The notes under the pieces: model-generated
Database searches by the model: none
Seen by the model: the letters and a program-made list of their open reading frames with translations, nothing else
Told to the model about the DNA's origin: nothing
Shown here: one piece after another, positions 22,255-32,241 of the stretch
Layout: each line of letters begins with the position of its first letter
How positions within the stretch are numbered: the first letter of the stretch is position 1
Source of the DNA: Litoreibacter sp.
GTDB lineage: Bacteria; Pseudomonadota; Alphaproteobacteria; Rhodobacterales; Rhodobacteraceae
Assembly: GCA_026710325.1 (NCBI GenBank)
Contig: JAPORH010000009.1
Location: 1 to 36,529 of the forward strand
Direction: 5' to 3'
Length of the DNA: 36,529 nucleotides
Translations under genes and position numbers: made by a program

Positions 22255-23589
22255 ATGAAAAAGTTTTTGCTGGCAGCACTTCTCGGGACCGCCGCAGGCG
22301 TGGCCGTCACGACGCAGGTCACGGGCCCCCTTCTCGCACAAGAAGCGGAGAAGAAATCCAACGTCTATGAGCAGCTCGATCTATTTGGCGATATTTTTGA
22401 ACGCATCCGCGCACAATATGTCGAGGATGTGGATGAAGCTGATCTGATCGAGGCCGCGATCAACGGCATGCTCACCTCTCTCGACCCGCATTCCTCATAC
22501 CTTTCTGCCAGCGATTTTGAGGATATGCGCACGCAAACCTCCGGCGAATTTGGCGGCCTCGGGATCGAGGTCACCCAGGAAGAGGGCTACGTCAAAGTCG
22601 TCACGCCAATGGACGACACGCCTGCAGACAAGGCCGGTATGGAAGCCGGCGATTTCATCACTGCCGTCGATGGCGACAGCATCCTGGGCTACACGCTTGA
22701 ACAAGCGGTGGAGCTGATGCGCGGCCCCGTGGGCTCCGAGATCATTCTGACCGTGGTGCGTGAGGGCGTGGATGAGCCTTTCGACGTCTCCATCATCCGC
22801 GACACGATCAAGCTGACCGCCGTGCGCTCCCGCATTGAGGGTGACAGCGTCGTGCTGCGCGTCTCCACCTTCAACCGCCAGACCTATCCAAACCTTGAAG
22901 ATGGGCTGAAAAAGCAGTTCGAGGAAGCAGGCGGCGCGGACAAGGTCAACGGCATCGTGCTTGATCTGCGCAATAACCCCGGCGGCCTTTTGAACCAGGC
23001 GATTGCCGTCTCCGACGCGTTCCTCGAGCAGGGCGAAATCGTTTCTACCCGTGGCCGCAACCCGCGTGACAGCGAGCGCTACAATGCAACCGCGGGCGAT
23101 CTTTCGGGCGGCAAGCCAATCGTGGTCCTAATCAATGGTGGCTCCGCCTCCGCGTCTGAGATCGTTGCGGGCGCGCTGCAAGATCACGGCCGCGCGGTGG
23201 TGATCGGGGAGAAAAGCTTCGGCAAAGGCTCGGTGCAAACCGTTGTACCAGTGCGCGGCGATGGCGCAATGCGCCTGACCACCTCGCGCTACTACACGCC
23301 GTCAGGTCGTTCGATCCAGGCGCTTGGTGTGGCCCCTGACATTATCGTCGTCCAGCCGCGCAGGCGCCCGGCCGAGGAGATTGAGGAGGAGGAAAACCGT
23401 CCATCCCGCTCCGAGGCCGATCTGCGCGGCTCCCTCAGCAATGACATCTCCGACGACGAGCGTGCCATTATTGAGGCAGAGCAAGAGAAAGCCGAAGCCA
23501 CTGCCCGCCTGCGGGAGGAAGACTACCAACTTGCTTACGCACTCGACATTCTCAAAGGCCTCGAAGCAATGTCTAACGCCACAGAGTAA
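22255..23589 (+). CDS. ctpA: Carboxyl-terminal processing protease, S41 family
   Basis: A 444-residue secreted serine protease of the CtpA/Prc group. A signal peptide or membrane anchor (about 1-28) is followed by a PDZ domain (about 80-165, with G-L-G-I-E-V and D-K-A-G-M-E-A-G-D) and the S41 catalytic domain, with a Ser-rich [10 protein letters not shown] at 294-303 and the partner Lys in G-E-K-S-F-G-K-G. A charged, Glu-rich C-terminal tail follows. Such enzymes trim C-termini of periplasmic and peptidoglycan-associated proteins. ATG 22255 is preferred over the upstream in-frame start because AAGGAAG precedes it and the protein then begins with a good signal peptide. The stop overlaps the rppH ATG by one base. 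Confidence 0.95.
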   Translation: MKKFLLAALLGTAAGVAVTTQVTGPLLAQEAEKKSNVYEQLDLFGDIFERIRAQYVEDVDEADLIEAAINGMLTSLDPHSSYLSASDFEDMRTQTSGEFGGLGIEVTQEEGYVKVVTPMDDTPADKAGMEAGDFITAVDGDSILGYTLEQAVELMRGPVGSEIILTVVREGVDEPFDVSIIRDTIKLTAVRSRIEGDSVVLRVSTFNRQTYPNLEDGLKKQFEEAGGADKVNGIVLDLRNNPGGLLNQAIAVSDAFLEQGEIVSTRGRNPRDSERYNATAGDLSGGKPIVVLINGGSASASEIVAGALQDHGRAVVIGEKSFGKGSVQTVVPVRGDGAMRLTTSRYYTPSGRSIQALGVAPDIIVVQPRRRPAEEIEEEENRPSRSEADLRGSLSNDISDDERAIIEAEQEKAEATARLREEDYQLAYALDILKGLEAMSNATE

Positions 23590-24071
23590 TGACGCCTGAA
23601 GAGATCGAGAAGCTGCCATACCGACCCTGCGTCGGTCTGATGGTGGTTAATGCTGAGAATAAGGTGTTCGCTGCACAGCGCATCGACAACCCCGGCCCCG
23701 CATGGCAAATGCCGCAGGGCGGGGTGGATGCGGGGGAGGCCCCGCGCGACGCGGCCCTGCGCGAGCTGGAAGAAGAAACCGGCCTGACGCCTGATAAGGT
23801 GACAGTGTTGGCCGAAACCGAAGACTGGCTGCCTTATGAGCTGCCGCATGAGCTGGTGCCAAAGCTCTGGAAAGGCAAGTTTCGCGGGCAGGAGCAAAAA
23901 TACTTCTTGATGCGATTTATTGGCGATGACGGCGACATCAATATCGAGACGGAAGAGCCCGAATTCTCCCGCTGGACCTGGATGGATATGGACGCGCTTT
24001 TGGAAAATATCGTCCCGTTCAAACGCGACACCTATGCCCGCGTGATTGAAGAATTTCGTCAAAAACTGTGA
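23589..24071 (+). CDS. rppH: RNA pyrophosphohydrolase (Nudix)
   Basis: A 160-residue Nudix hydrolase that removes pyrophosphate from the 5' end of mRNA and so starts decay. The complete Nudix box G-x5-E-x7-R-E-x2-E-E-x-G occupies residues 44-66, and the family N-terminus Y-R-P-C-V-G and the W-Q-M-P-Q-G-G motif are present, as in RppH/IalA proteins of alphaproteobacteria. Length is normal. It overlaps ctpA by one base and ends the gpmI-envC-ctpA-rppH unit. No clear terminator is seen in the 188 bp before the convergent GST gene. Confidence 0.95.
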   Translation: MTPEEIEKLPYRPCVGLMVVNAENKVFAAQRIDNPGPAWQMPQGGVDAGEAPRDAALRELEEETGLTPDKVTVLAETEDWLPYELPHELVPKLWKGKFRGQEQKYFLMRFIGDDGDINIETEEPEFSRWTWMDMDALLENIVPFKRDTYARVIEEFRQKL

Positions 24072-24259
24072 CTGGGCCTAGTTCGACAGGGCTTCGCATC
24101 GGTACAGAGGAGACTGCGGCAATGCAGAACCCGCGCCACTGTGTTCTTGCTTGCGTACCTTTCGGATTTAGCTGGTTTCGTGCCAATTCGCATTAGCTGA
24201 CCAATCCTGCGTGCCGCTAAGTTGCGCTACGCCAATGATCAGAACGCGTTTTAATGCAA

Positions 24260-24901
24260 TCAAGCGACCATCGCGACATTGTCCTTGCCGAGATCGGAAA
24301 GCGGCACGAAGTTTTCGGTCTGCGAGACGTCTTCGATCCATCGCTCCACGTGCGGATAGTGTCCTAATGACAACCCGGCCTCTTCCAGCACATGTGTGTA
24401 GCCGAAAACTGCGATGTCAGTGATTGTATAGGTCTCGCCCAACAGAAAGCTGTTATTCGTCAAATGCCCATCAAGATAGGCGAGGCCAGGACGCGCTTGT
24501 TCTTGCCAAAGGTGGATCTCATCACGCTTTTCTTCCGCTAGATCGGGCAAGATCGTCGTGAAGAAACGCGCCGGAGAAATGAAGGGCTCAAGCTTAGACT
24601 GTTCAAAGAACATCCATTGCAACGCTTTTGCGCGTTGCTCCGTGGTTTCAGGCATAAGTTTGCTGCCTTCACAAAGATACCAGAGCATCGCGTTGCTTTC
24701 TCCGATACCCTCTCCCGTGGGCGTGCGCATATACGGCACGACGCCTAAGGGGTTCACTTTTAAGAAATCCGGTTCTTTTTGTTCTCCTTTAAGGACATCA
24801 ACAAGATGTAAGTCGAAGGGCACACCGATTTGGTTCATTGCCAGCCACGGTTTGTAGCAGTTTCCCGAACCAAGGCATGCATATAGTTGGACGTTTGACA
24901 T
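24260..24901 (-). CDS. Glutathione S-transferase family protein
   Basis: A 213-residue GST with an N-terminal thioredoxin-like domain (about 1-80) and an all-helical C-terminal domain. Seen: the cis-proline motif N-P-L-G-V-V-P-Y near 50-57, the glutathione-binding E-S-N-A-M-L-W-Y-L near 68, and the C-terminal helix I-T-D-I-A-V-F-G-Y-T near 160, matching the conserved N-capping box of GSTs. The active-site region near residues 9-14 has Ser and Cys (C-L-G-S-G-N-C), so it could be a beta/theta-like enzyme; the substrate cannot be told. AAGGAG precedes the ATG. It stands alone between the rppH unit and gltB. Confidence 0.9.
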   Translation of the reverse strand: MSNVQLYACLGSGNCYKPWLAMNQIGVPFDLHLVDVLKGEQKEPDFLKVNPLGVVPYMRTPTGEGIGESNAMLWYLCEGSKLMPETTEQRAKALQWMFFEQSKLEPFISPARFFTTILPDLAEEKRDEIHLWQEQARPGLAYLDGHLTNNSFLLGETYTITDIAVFGYTHVLEEAGLSLGHYPHVERWIEDVSQTENFVPLSDLGKDNVAMVA

Positions 24902-25213
24902 TGAAGCGATCTCCTTAAATCAGGCAGATTGCATGGCTTGATTCTGATTAACTGCTGGTGTCTTGCAGATTCCAAACCTGTTGGGTTTTTAGTAAAATTG
25001 ACGGACGATCGCAGCTTTGTTTGGGCAACTGGTTTGAAGCGGTGTCCTAAGCGATCGCTCTTGTCACTCTTGGGCCGCAAACTGGTCCACTCTAAAATCT
25101 GCAGGCCTACGCAGCGCAGAAATTTGTGAAGCTCGAAAAAAATGCACCCGATGCGACAGAAAAACGTAGGGCGCAGGTGTCCGAAAGCTCGATATAACAT
25201 CTCTACGGAGCAC

Positions 25214-25243
25214 CTTTCCAAAGTCTTAACGATCTTTGGAAAG
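25214..25243. repeat. Perfect 10-bp inverted repeat downstream of gltB
   Basis: CTTTCCAAAG (25214-25223) and CTTTGGAAAG (25234-25243) are exact inverse copies around a ten-base spacer, giving a stable but AT-rich hairpin. On the plus strand it is followed by ATGTTTTATTT. No plus-strand gene ends here, so it may be a secondary minus-strand 3' structure of the gltB transcript or an operator. Confidence 0.55.
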
Positions 25244-25271
25244 ATGTTTTATTTCAGAGGTTTGCATGAAT

Positions 25272-25285
25272 CCCCGCATGCGGGG
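25272..25285 (-). terminator. GC-rich palindrome after gltB
   Basis: CCCCGCATGCGGGG is a perfect 14-bp palindrome (TCCCCG-CATG-CGGGGA as a hairpin) seven bases beyond the gltB stop. No T-run follows on the minus strand, so termination may be weak or this may protect the mRNA 3' end together with the hairpin at 25214-25243. Confidence 0.5.
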
Positions 25286-25291
25286 ACCCCC

Positions 25292-28200
25292 TTATTCGGC
25301 TGGAATAGCTTCCTCGTTGATCCCCAATGGGGCCGGGATGTGCTTGAGCATCTCGATCGGACAAACCTGCAGGAAATGCCTCTTTTCCAAGTCCCAGTCA
25401 CGCAGCAGATCGGTGGCTTTCCGGCTACCAGTTTCCCGTGCATGCTCTTCGATCAGGCCTTTCAGCTGCGCCTCCCAATGATCGACCGTGACCGGGCAAG
25501 TCACCAGCGTCTCCATATTCATTAGCTCAGCCGCCTTGCCCTCCGGATCATAGAGATAGGCCATTCCGCCGGTCATCCCGGCGCCGAAATTGGCCCCGAT
25601 CTCCCCCAAGATGACCGCAACACCGCCCGTCATGTATTCGCAACCATTGGTCCCACACCCCTCGATCACCACATGCGCGCCGGAATTTCGCACTGCAAAC
25701 CGCTCCCCCGCGCGACCTGCCGCGAAGAGCTGTCCGGCTGTGGCGCCGTATAGGACGGTGTTACCAATGATTGTATTGTCCTCAGCCTTGAGCGGGCTTT
25801 CCTGAGCGGGCCGCACAACGATCCGACCACCAGATAGACCTTTTCCAACGTAGTCATTGGCGTCGCCAAAGACTTCCAGTTTGAGCCCCGGCGCTGCGAA
25901 GGCTCCTAAGGATTGGCCAGCCGAGCCCGTGAGCTTCACTGTCAGATGGTCGGGTTGAAGCTCATTGCGCATCCCAAATCGTCCAACGATGTGGGAGGAG
26001 GTCCGCGTTCCGATCGTGCGCAGCGTATTTTGTACTGCGTATGACAACTGCATTTTCTCGCCTTCCTTCAAGAAGGGCTGCGCATCCTTGACGATCTCAG
26101 CATCCAGCGTGTCCGGCACCTCGTTGCGCGGTTTGTTGCGGTCATATTGGATCGCATGAGCGCCATCGACGGTGATGAGCAGCGGGTTGAGGTCAAGATC
26201 ATCAAGATGGGCCGAGCCGCGCGAGACCTGCGTTAGCAAATCAGCACGCCCGATCACCTCATCCAGGCTGCGCGCACCGATCGAGGCAAGGATTTCTCGC
26301 ACCTCTTGCGCATAGAATGTGATCAAGTTCACGACCTTATCCGCATTGCCGGTAAACTTTTCTCTGAGATCTTCGCGCTGTGTGCAGACACCGACCGGGC
26401 AGGTGTTGGATTGGCACTGACGCACCATGATGCAGCCCATGGCAATCAAAGCCGCCGTGCCGATCCCATATTCCTCAGCCCCCATCATCGCGGCCATCAC
26501 GATGTCACGCCCGGTGCGCAGGCCGCCATCCGTGCGCAGCGTGATACGCTCGCGCAGGTTGTTCATGGCGAGCACCTGATGCGCCTCGGTCAGGCCCATC
26601 TCCCACGGAAGGCCCGCATATTTGATCGACGTTGCAGGCGACGCACCTGTCCCGCCATTGTGGCCGGATATAAGGATAACGTCGGCCTTCGCTTTTGCCA
26701 CGCCTGCGGCGATCGTGCCGACGCCGGAGGCAGCAACGAGTTTCACCGTGACTTTGCAACGTGGATTGATCTGCTTAAGGTCGTAGATCAACTGCGCCAA
26801 GTCTTCGATTGAGTAGATGTCATGGTGCGGTGGCGGCGAGATGAGCGTCACGCCTTTGGTCGAGTGCCGCAGCCGCGCGATCAGGTCGGTGACCTTCATT
26901 CCGGGCAGCTGCCCGCCTTCGCCTGGCTTGGCGCCTTGGGCAACCTTGATCTCAAGCTCTTCGCAATGGTTCAGGTATTCGGCAGTCACACCAAACCGGC
27001 CAGAGGCCACCTGCTTGATCTTTGCAGAGGGGTTGTCACCATTTGGTTCGGGTACGAAATGCGCCGGGTCCTCGCCGCCTTCGCCGGAGTCCGACTTCGC
27101 ACCGATCCTGTTCATTGCGACATTCAGCGTCTTGTGCGCCTCAGGGCTGAGCGCGCCGAGCGACATGCCTGGCGTGACGAAGCGCTTTCGGATGGAGGTG
27201 ATGCTCTCCACCTCCTCGATCGCGATAGCTTCACCCATTGGCTTGATATCCAACAGGTCGCGCAGATGGATTGGCGGGTTGGATTTCATCGTCTGGCTAT
27301 ATTGCTTCCACAGGTCATAGCTGGCTCGCGTACAAGCTGCCTGCAGCATGTGCATGGTCTGCGCTTCCCAGGCGTGTTTCTCACCCGAGCGGCGCGCCTT
27401 GTAGAAACCGCCAATAGGCAGCACGTCTTGGCCACCACGCCAGCCCAGTTGGTGAACCTCCATCGCCTTGGACTGGATGCCGGTCACGCCGATCCCAGAA
27501 ATCCGGGACTGCATGCCCGGGAAATACTCATTGACCATCGCACGGGAGAGGCCAACCGCCTCGAAGTTCAGACCGCCGCGGTAGGAGGAGATCACAGAAA
27601 TCCCCATCTTCGCCATGATCTTCAACAGACCCTGGTCGATCGCATTGCGATAACGCGCTACGGCTTCGGTCAGGGTGCATTCGAGCAATCCGCGTTCGAT
27701 CCGGTCGGCCAGTGAGTCCTCTGCGAGATAGGCGTTTACGGTTGTTGCCCCGCAGCCGATCAGGACAGCGAAGTAATGCGGATCAACACATTCAGCGGAC
27801 CGTACATTGAGCGAACAGAAGGTTCGAAGGCCTTTTTTAGTCAGCCAAGAATGGACAGCGGACGTGGCCAAGATCATCGGCATCCCGACGTTCTCCACGC
27901 TTTGGTTCTGGTCGGTCAAAACGATATGGCCTGCACCAGAACGCACAGCATCTTCCGCTTCATCCCTCACGCGATCCAGTGCCTCACGAAGATTGCCGCC
28001 ATCGACCGGGAAGGTGCAATCAATCGTGACCATGTCGGATTTGAATTGTTGGCATACTTTGTCGAACTGCGCGTTACCGACAAATGGGCTTTTCAGCACT
28101 AGGATCTCGGTTTGGGAGCTGTCTTCATCCAGCACATTTTTCAGGTTGCCGAACCGCGTTTTCAAGCTCATCACGCGATATTCGCGCAGGCTATCAATGG

Positions 28201-29815
28201 GTGGGTTCGTCACCTGACTGAAGGCCTGACGGAAATAATGGCTCAGCGGGCGGTATTTTTTGGAAAGCACAGCCGACGGTGTGTCGTCACCCATAGAGGC
28301 GAGCGTCTCTTTCCCGTCTTCCGCCATCGGGGCCAATATCTGTTCCAGTTCCTCAATCGAGTAACCGGCAGCAATTTGGCGTTTACGCAGCTCAGAGCCT
28401 TCGAAAAGTGGAGCTTCTTCTTCGCCGAGCGTGATCTCATCAAGATGGGTAATTTTCTGGCACCATTCCCCGAACGGCAGGGCGGCAGACATCTTGTCCT
28501 TTAGCTCCTCGTCATGGAACAATTTGCCTTTGCCCATATGCACGCCGATCATTTGACCAGGGCCCAATGCGCCTTTTTCGCGTACCGTTGCCTCATCAGT
28601 TGGGACCATGCCGGCCTCGGATCCCGCAATGAGCAGGCCGTCACCCGTCACGACATAGCGCATGGGGCGCAATCCATTGCGGTCAAGCCCGGCGACGACC
28701 CAACGACCATCGGTCATCGCAAGCGCGGCGGGGCCATCCCAAGGCTCCATCACTGCATTGCAATAGGCATACATATCCTGCCATTTCTTCGGCATCTCTG
28801 CTTGCTGTGACCAGGCCTCTGGAACGAGCATCGTTTTCGCCATCGGAGCGGAGCGACCAGCGCGCACCAGCACCTCGAAAACAGAATCGAGGGCCGCTGA
28901 GTCTGAAGATCCTGAGGCCACGATCGGTTTGATGTCCCCGGCCATGTCACCAAAAGCGCCGGAGGTCATACGGATCTCGTGGCTTTTCATCCAGTTCAGG
29001 TTGCCTTTGAGCGTGTTGATCTCCCCGTTATGGGCCAGCATGCGGAAGGGCTGAGCCAGCCACCATTGCGGGAAAGTGTTGGTGGAATAGCGCTGGTGAT
29101 AAAGCGCGAAGGCGCTTTCAAACCGCTCATCCATCAGGTCGGGATAAAAATCGGCAACCTGCTCGGCCAGCATCATACCCTTGTAGATGATCGAGCGGCA
29201 AGACAGCGAGCAGATGTAAAGGTCTTTAATGTGAGAGGCAGATTTCTCAATCCGGCGGCGGATCACGTAAAGCTCCCGCTCGAACGCTTCCTCATCCAGA
29301 CCTTTGCTGTTGGAGATCAGGATTTGCTCAATCTCGGGGCGGGTCGCGTTGGCCTTTTCGCCAAGGCAGGCAACATTCACCGGGACATGGCGCCAGCCGT
29401 AGATGCGATACCCCATGCGCAGCACTTCGGTTTCAACGATGGTACGGCACTCTTCCTGAGCGCCAAAATCGACGCGCGGCAAGAAGACTTGGCCGACGGC
29501 AATCATCTCGTCCTTGTTCGGGGTGTGGCCGGTGCGTTCGATCTGGTCATAAAAGAATGGAACCGGAATTTGGACATGAATGCCGGCACCATCGCCAGTC
29601 TTACCGTCGGCATCGACCGCGCCACGGTGCCAGATCGCCTTCAGTGCGTTGATGCCGTTCTCAACCACTTTGCGCGACTTTTTCCCATCGATAGACACAA
29701 CAAGACCCACCCCACAGGAGGAGTGCTCATCTTCCGCGCGGTACAGCCCGTTTTCGGCGAGCCATGCGCGTTTTGCTTCTTCCTGAGCTGCCCAGTTTTC
29801 GTCGAACTTGGTCAT
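25292..29815 (-). CDS. gltB: Glutamate synthase (NADPH) large subunit
   Basis: A 1507-residue large subunit, normal length, making two glutamates from glutamine and 2-oxoglutarate with electrons from GltD. The class II amidotransferase domain begins at Cys34 (S-C-G-V-G-L-V) after a short propeptide. It is followed by a central domain, an FMN/2-oxoglutarate domain with S-G-E-G-G-E-D-P near residue 900 and H-N-G-G-T-G-A-S-P, a 3Fe-4S cysteine motif C-I-M-V-R-Q-C-Q-S-N-T-C near 1126-1137, and a C-terminal GXGXG beta-helix. AGAGGAG precedes the ATG on the minus strand. It is the last gene of a gltD - hydrolase - gltB unit, the reverse of the common gltB-gltD order. Several long open frames on the opposite strand are codon-bias shadows. 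Confidence 0.97.
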   Translation of the reverse strand: MTKFDENWAAQEEAKRAWLAENGLYRAEDEHSSCGVGLVVSIDGKKSRKVVENGINALKAIWHRGAVDADGKTGDGAGIHVQIPVPFFYDQIERTGHTPNKDEMIAVGQVFLPRVDFGAQEECRTIVETEVLRMGYRIYGWRHVPVNVACLGEKANATRPEIEQILISNSKGLDEEAFERELYVIRRRIEKSASHIKDLYICSLSCRSIIYKGMMLAEQVADFYPDLMDERFESAFALYHQRYSTNTFPQWWLAQPFRMLAHNGEINTLKGNLNWMKSHEIRMTSGAFGDMAGDIKPIVASGSSDSAALDSVFEVLVRAGRSAPMAKTMLVPEAWSQQAEMPKKWQDMYAYCNAVMEPWDGPAALAMTDGRWVVAGLDRNGLRPMRYVVTGDGLLIAGSEAGMVPTDEATVREKGALGPGQMIGVHMGKGKLFHDEELKDKMSAALPFGEWCQKITHLDEITLGEEEAPLFEGSELRKRQIAAGYSIEELEQILAPMAEDGKETLASMGDDTPSAVLSKKYRPLSHYFRQAFSQVTNPPIDSLREYRVMSLKTRFGNLKNVLDEDSSQTEILVLKSPFVGNAQFDKVCQQFKSDMVTIDCTFPVDGGNLREALDRVRDEAEDAVRSGAGHIVLTDQNQSVENVGMPMILATSAVHSWLTKKGLRTFCSLNVRSAECVDPHYFAVLIGCGATTVNAYLAEDSLADRIERGLLECTLTEAVARYRNAIDQGLLKIMAKMGISVISSYRGGLNFEAVGLSRAMVNEYFPGMQSRISGIGVTGIQSKAMEVHQLGWRGGQDVLPIGGFYKARRSGEKHAWEAQTMHMLQAACTRASYDLWKQYSQTMKSNPPIHLRDLLDIKPMGEAIAIEEVESITSIRKRFVTPGMSLGALSPEAHKTLNVAMNRIGAKSDSGEGGEDPAHFVPEPNGDNPSAKIKQVASGRFGVTAEYLNHCEELEIKVAQGAKPGEGGQLPGMKVTDLIARLRHSTKGVTLISPPPHHDIYSIEDLAQLIYDLKQINPRCKVTVKLVAASGVGTIAAGVAKAKADVILISGHNGGTGASPATSIKYAGLPWEMGLTEAHQVLAMNNLRERITLRTDGGLRTGRDIVMAAMMGAEEYGIGTAALIAMGCIMVRQCQSNTCPVGVCTQREDLREKFTGNADKVVNLITFYAQEVREILASIGARSLDEVIGRADLLTQVSRGSAHLDDLDLNPLLITVDGAHAIQYDRNKPRNEVPDTLDAEIVKDAQPFLKEGEKMQLSYAVQNTLRTIGTRTSSHIVGRFGMRNELQPDHLTVKLTGSAGQSLGAFAAPGLKLEVFGDANDYVGKGLSGGRIVVRPAQESPLKAEDNTIIGNTVLYGATAGQLFAAGRAGERFAVRNSGAHVVIEGCGTNGCEYMTGGVAVILGEIGANFGAGMTGGMAYLYDPEGKAAELMNMETLVTCPVTVDHWEAQLKGLIEEHARETGSRKATDLLRDWDLEKRHFLQVCPIEMLKHIPAPLGINEEAIPAE

Positions 29816-29909
29816 GTCTCGTCTCCTCTTCGTCTCGCCGGGCTCTTGTTGAGCATAGCTGTGTTTGTCTGGGCCTTGCCCAATCGTCGGATCACTGCGC
29901 AGCTCTGTG

Positions 29910-30680
29910 CTACGGATATGATCCAGATTTAAATTCGGTGTTCTCGGCTTCGAATTGCGCGCGCGTTACGCCGCCGCACCAGCCGACCAGCTTATTGACC
30001 CGCCACGGGTTGTCGTGAATGGCCGCGCGCACCAGTTTGTGCAGCGCTGAAGCCTCTTTCAGACGGGCCACAAAATCGTGGTCCTGATCCTTGAAGATGT
30101 AATGTGTCAGATTGTCTGCCCGGCCAATGCGGCGCCAATGGCGTTGCTCATCCTCGGAATCCCCATGGAACATGAAAATCTTGGCGGGTGCTTGGGGCAG
30201 CGTATCGAGTGCAGGGTGGGGCCAGTCTGCAATATCTTTGCGGAACCAGTTCCAGCGCGTTTCCTCCGGCAAGATATCAGGATGAACTGAATATTGCGGC
30301 GCAAAGGCAATGATCCGGGTCAGGGGGATCATCTGGCCAAAGATGAGCGCGCAATAGGCCCCCATACTAGACCCGATTGCCATCACCTTGGTGATCCCAT
30401 TCGCCAAGATGTAGTCGCTGATCACGGTTTTGATCCGTGCGGCGACGCCCGTGCCATTCATCCAGGACCGGCTGATATCGGTGACCGTTATGACGTGGTT
30501 TTTGCCCTCTTGAGACGCCATTTTCACAAACTCTTTTGGCGGCCACTTCAGACGGTGGTTTCCGACCGAGGTGAAGCTCACCATTAAAGACCGCGTCAAA
30601 CCACGCGCGGCTTCAATGCGCAACGGATGCGCATCGTGGAGCATCGAAAACTCCAATTGGGCGGGAGCAGCGGTCTGCAT
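29910..30680 (-). CDS. Alpha/beta-hydrolase-like protein within the glt operon
   Basis: A 256-residue protein with an alpha/beta-hydrolase core. The nucleophile elbow G-S-S-M-G at 103-107 gives Ser105 as the likely nucleophile. A later strand F-M-F-H-G-D-S-E-D offers the acid, and D-H-D-F near residue 215 offers the histidine. There is no signal peptide or membrane segment, and no assignable substrate. It begins three bases after the gltD stop, and gltB starts 94 bp after its end, so it is probably co-transcribed with glutamate synthase genes. ATG 30644 is an alternative start. Whether it serves nitrogen metabolism or is just lodged there is unknown. Confidence 0.7.
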   Translation of the reverse strand: MQTAAPAQLEFSMLHDAHPLRIEAARGLTRSLMVSFTSVGNHRLKWPPKEFVKMASQEGKNHVITVTDISRSWMNGTGVAARIKTVISDYILANGITKVMAIGSSMGAYCALIFGQMIPLTRIIAFAPQYSVHPDILPEETRWNWFRKDIADWPHPALDTLPQAPAKIFMFHGDSEDEQRHWRRIGRADNLTHYIFKDQDHDFVARLKEASALHKLVRAAIHDNPWRVNKLVGWCGGVTRAQFEAENTEFKSGSYP

Positions 30681-30683
30681 GGT

Positions 30684-32117
30684 TTACTCGGCCGCCACCT
30701 GAGCCGCGGCGTTGAACTGTGCAAGCATAGCATCTGCGGCTTCTCGCCCATCACGGATCGCCCAAACGACGAGACTGGCTCCGCGTTGGATGTCGCCGCA
30801 GGCATAGACACCCGGCAGGTTCGTTTCATGCGTTGCAAAGTCAGCTTTTACGGTGCCCCAACGCGTGACGGCCAGTTCGGGCACGCCCCAAAGCGTTGGC
30901 AGTTCTTCAGGCTCAAAGCCGAGGGCCTTGATGACTAGGTCAGCGTCTTCAACGTAGTCAGCGCCTTCAATGACTTCTGGCATTTGGCGGCCCGTCGCGT
31001 CGGCGGCGCCAAGGCGCATCTTCGAGACCATCACGCCCTCAACAGCATCGCCGGTAAACCCTTTTGGTGCCGAAAGCCAAAGAAACTCTACCCCTTCTTC
31101 TTCGGCGTTTGCGACCTCCCGTTGGGAGCCAGGCATATTTGCCTTGTCGCGGCGGTAGAGACATTTGACTGAAGTGGCACCTTGTCGGATCGCAGTGCGA
31201 ACGCAATCCATGGCGGTGTCGCCGCCGCCAATGACAACAACGCGTTTTCCTTCGGCGTTTAGCTCGCCGGAGTCGAACTCCGGTACCGCATCGCCGAAGC
31301 TTTTGCGGTTGGATGCGGTCAGATAGTCAATGGCGCGCACAATTCCGCTTGCGCCTGCGCCCGGTCCTTGAAGTTCACGTGACTTGTAGACGCCAGTTGC
31401 AATCAGGATCGCGTCGTGTTTCGCCTGCAACTCTGCGAACGATACGTCCTCGCCCACGTTGCAATTCATCTTGAAGGTAACGCCGCCTTGCTCGAGCTGG
31501 TCGATCCGCTTCATGACGGCATCTTTCTCGAGCTTGAAGCCCGGGATGCCGTAGGTCAGTAGGCCACCAGCGCGGTCGTAGCGGTCATAAACCACCACTT
31601 GAACACCAGCGCGACGCAACCTGTCTGCAGCGGCAAGACCACCGGGCCCAGCACCGATGATGCCAACGCTTTCTTTGCGCTCTATTGAAGGTGCCGCGGG
31701 CTTGACCCAACCGTTTTCCCAGGCCGTATCAGTGATGTATTTTTCGACCGAGCCGATGGTGACCGTGCCGTGGCCCGACTGCTCGATCACGCAATTCCCC
31801 TCGCAAAGGCGGTCCTGGGGACAGATGCGGCCGCAAATCTCCGGAAAGGTATTCGTTGCCTGACTGATCTCATAGGCTTCCTGCAGGCGGCCTTGAGCGG
31901 TCAGGCGTAGCCAATCTGGGATATTGTTGTGAAGCGGGCAATGAGACTGGCAATAGGGTACGCCGCATTGGCTGCAGCGGCTGGCTTGTTCCTCTGCTTT
32001 TGTCTCGGCATATTCGGCATAGATCTCTTGAAAATCTTTCGCGCGAAGGTCTGGGGGGCGCTTCTCTGGCATGTCGCGTTCGACAGACACAAATTTCAGC
32101 ATTGGGTCTTGGGCCAT
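30684..32117 (-). CDS. gltD: Glutamate synthase (NADPH) small subunit
   Basis: A 477-residue flavoprotein that passes electrons from NADPH through FAD and 4Fe-4S clusters to GltB. The N-terminal cluster-binding region has C-S-Q-C-G-V-P-Y-C and H-C-P-L-H-N near 42-60 and a second set C-G-R-I-C-P-Q-D-R-L-C-E-G-N-C near 94-108. The FAD site is G-A-G-P-G-G-L-A-A-A near 156, the NADPH site is G-G-G-D-T-A-M-D-C near 277, and the final FAD motif is Y-A-C-G-D near 440. GGAG precedes the ATG. It is the first gene of the unit, divergent from uppP across 212 bp. Confidence 0.97.
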   Translation of the reverse strand: MAQDPMLKFVSVERDMPEKRPPDLRAKDFQEIYAEYAETKAEEQASRCSQCGVPYCQSHCPLHNNIPDWLRLTAQGRLQEAYEISQATNTFPEICGRICPQDRLCEGNCVIEQSGHGTVTIGSVEKYITDTAWENGWVKPAAPSIERKESVGIIGAGPGGLAAADRLRRAGVQVVVYDRYDRAGGLLTYGIPGFKLEKDAVMKRIDQLEQGGVTFKMNCNVGEDVSFAELQAKHDAILIATGVYKSRELQGPGAGASGIVRAIDYLTASNRKSFGDAVPEFDSGELNAEGKRVVVIGGGDTAMDCVRTAIRQGATSVKCLYRRDKANMPGSQREVANAEEEGVEFLWLSAPKGFTGDAVEGVMVSKMRLGAADATGRQMPEVIEGADYVEDADLVIKALGFEPEELPTLWGVPELAVTRWGTVKADFATHETNLPGVYACGDIQRGASLVVWAIRDGREAADAMLAQFNAAAQVAAE

Positions 32118-32241
32118 GGGTCACTCCTCAGTTCAGACATGCTTCCTACTGCGCGTCAGCGGTAATTAAAAGTCAAAAAGACTGACCTTTTTTGAGATTT
32201 TTAGGCCCTCTGGGCGGAAAAGTGACATATCCTTGCGAAAT

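Larger units (their letters stand above)
24902..25291. other. Intergenic region between the GST and gltB genes
   Basis: About 390 bp without a convincing gene. It holds the ribosome binding site and promoter region of the GST gene on its left and, on its right, two inverted repeats downstream of gltB described separately. Short open frames in it lack ribosome binding sites and family features. Confidence 0.5.

Noticed and set aside
21183-22361. A 392-codon open frame on the minus strand across envC
   Set aside because: It lies opposite envC and the ctpA start, which have clear signal peptides, domains and starts; the frame arises from codon bias and has no family features.
26822-29932. Several plus-strand open frames of 130-317 codons opposite gltB
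   Set aside because: They mirror the codon usage of gltB, lack ribosome binding sites and show Arg/His-rich compositions typical of antisense frames.
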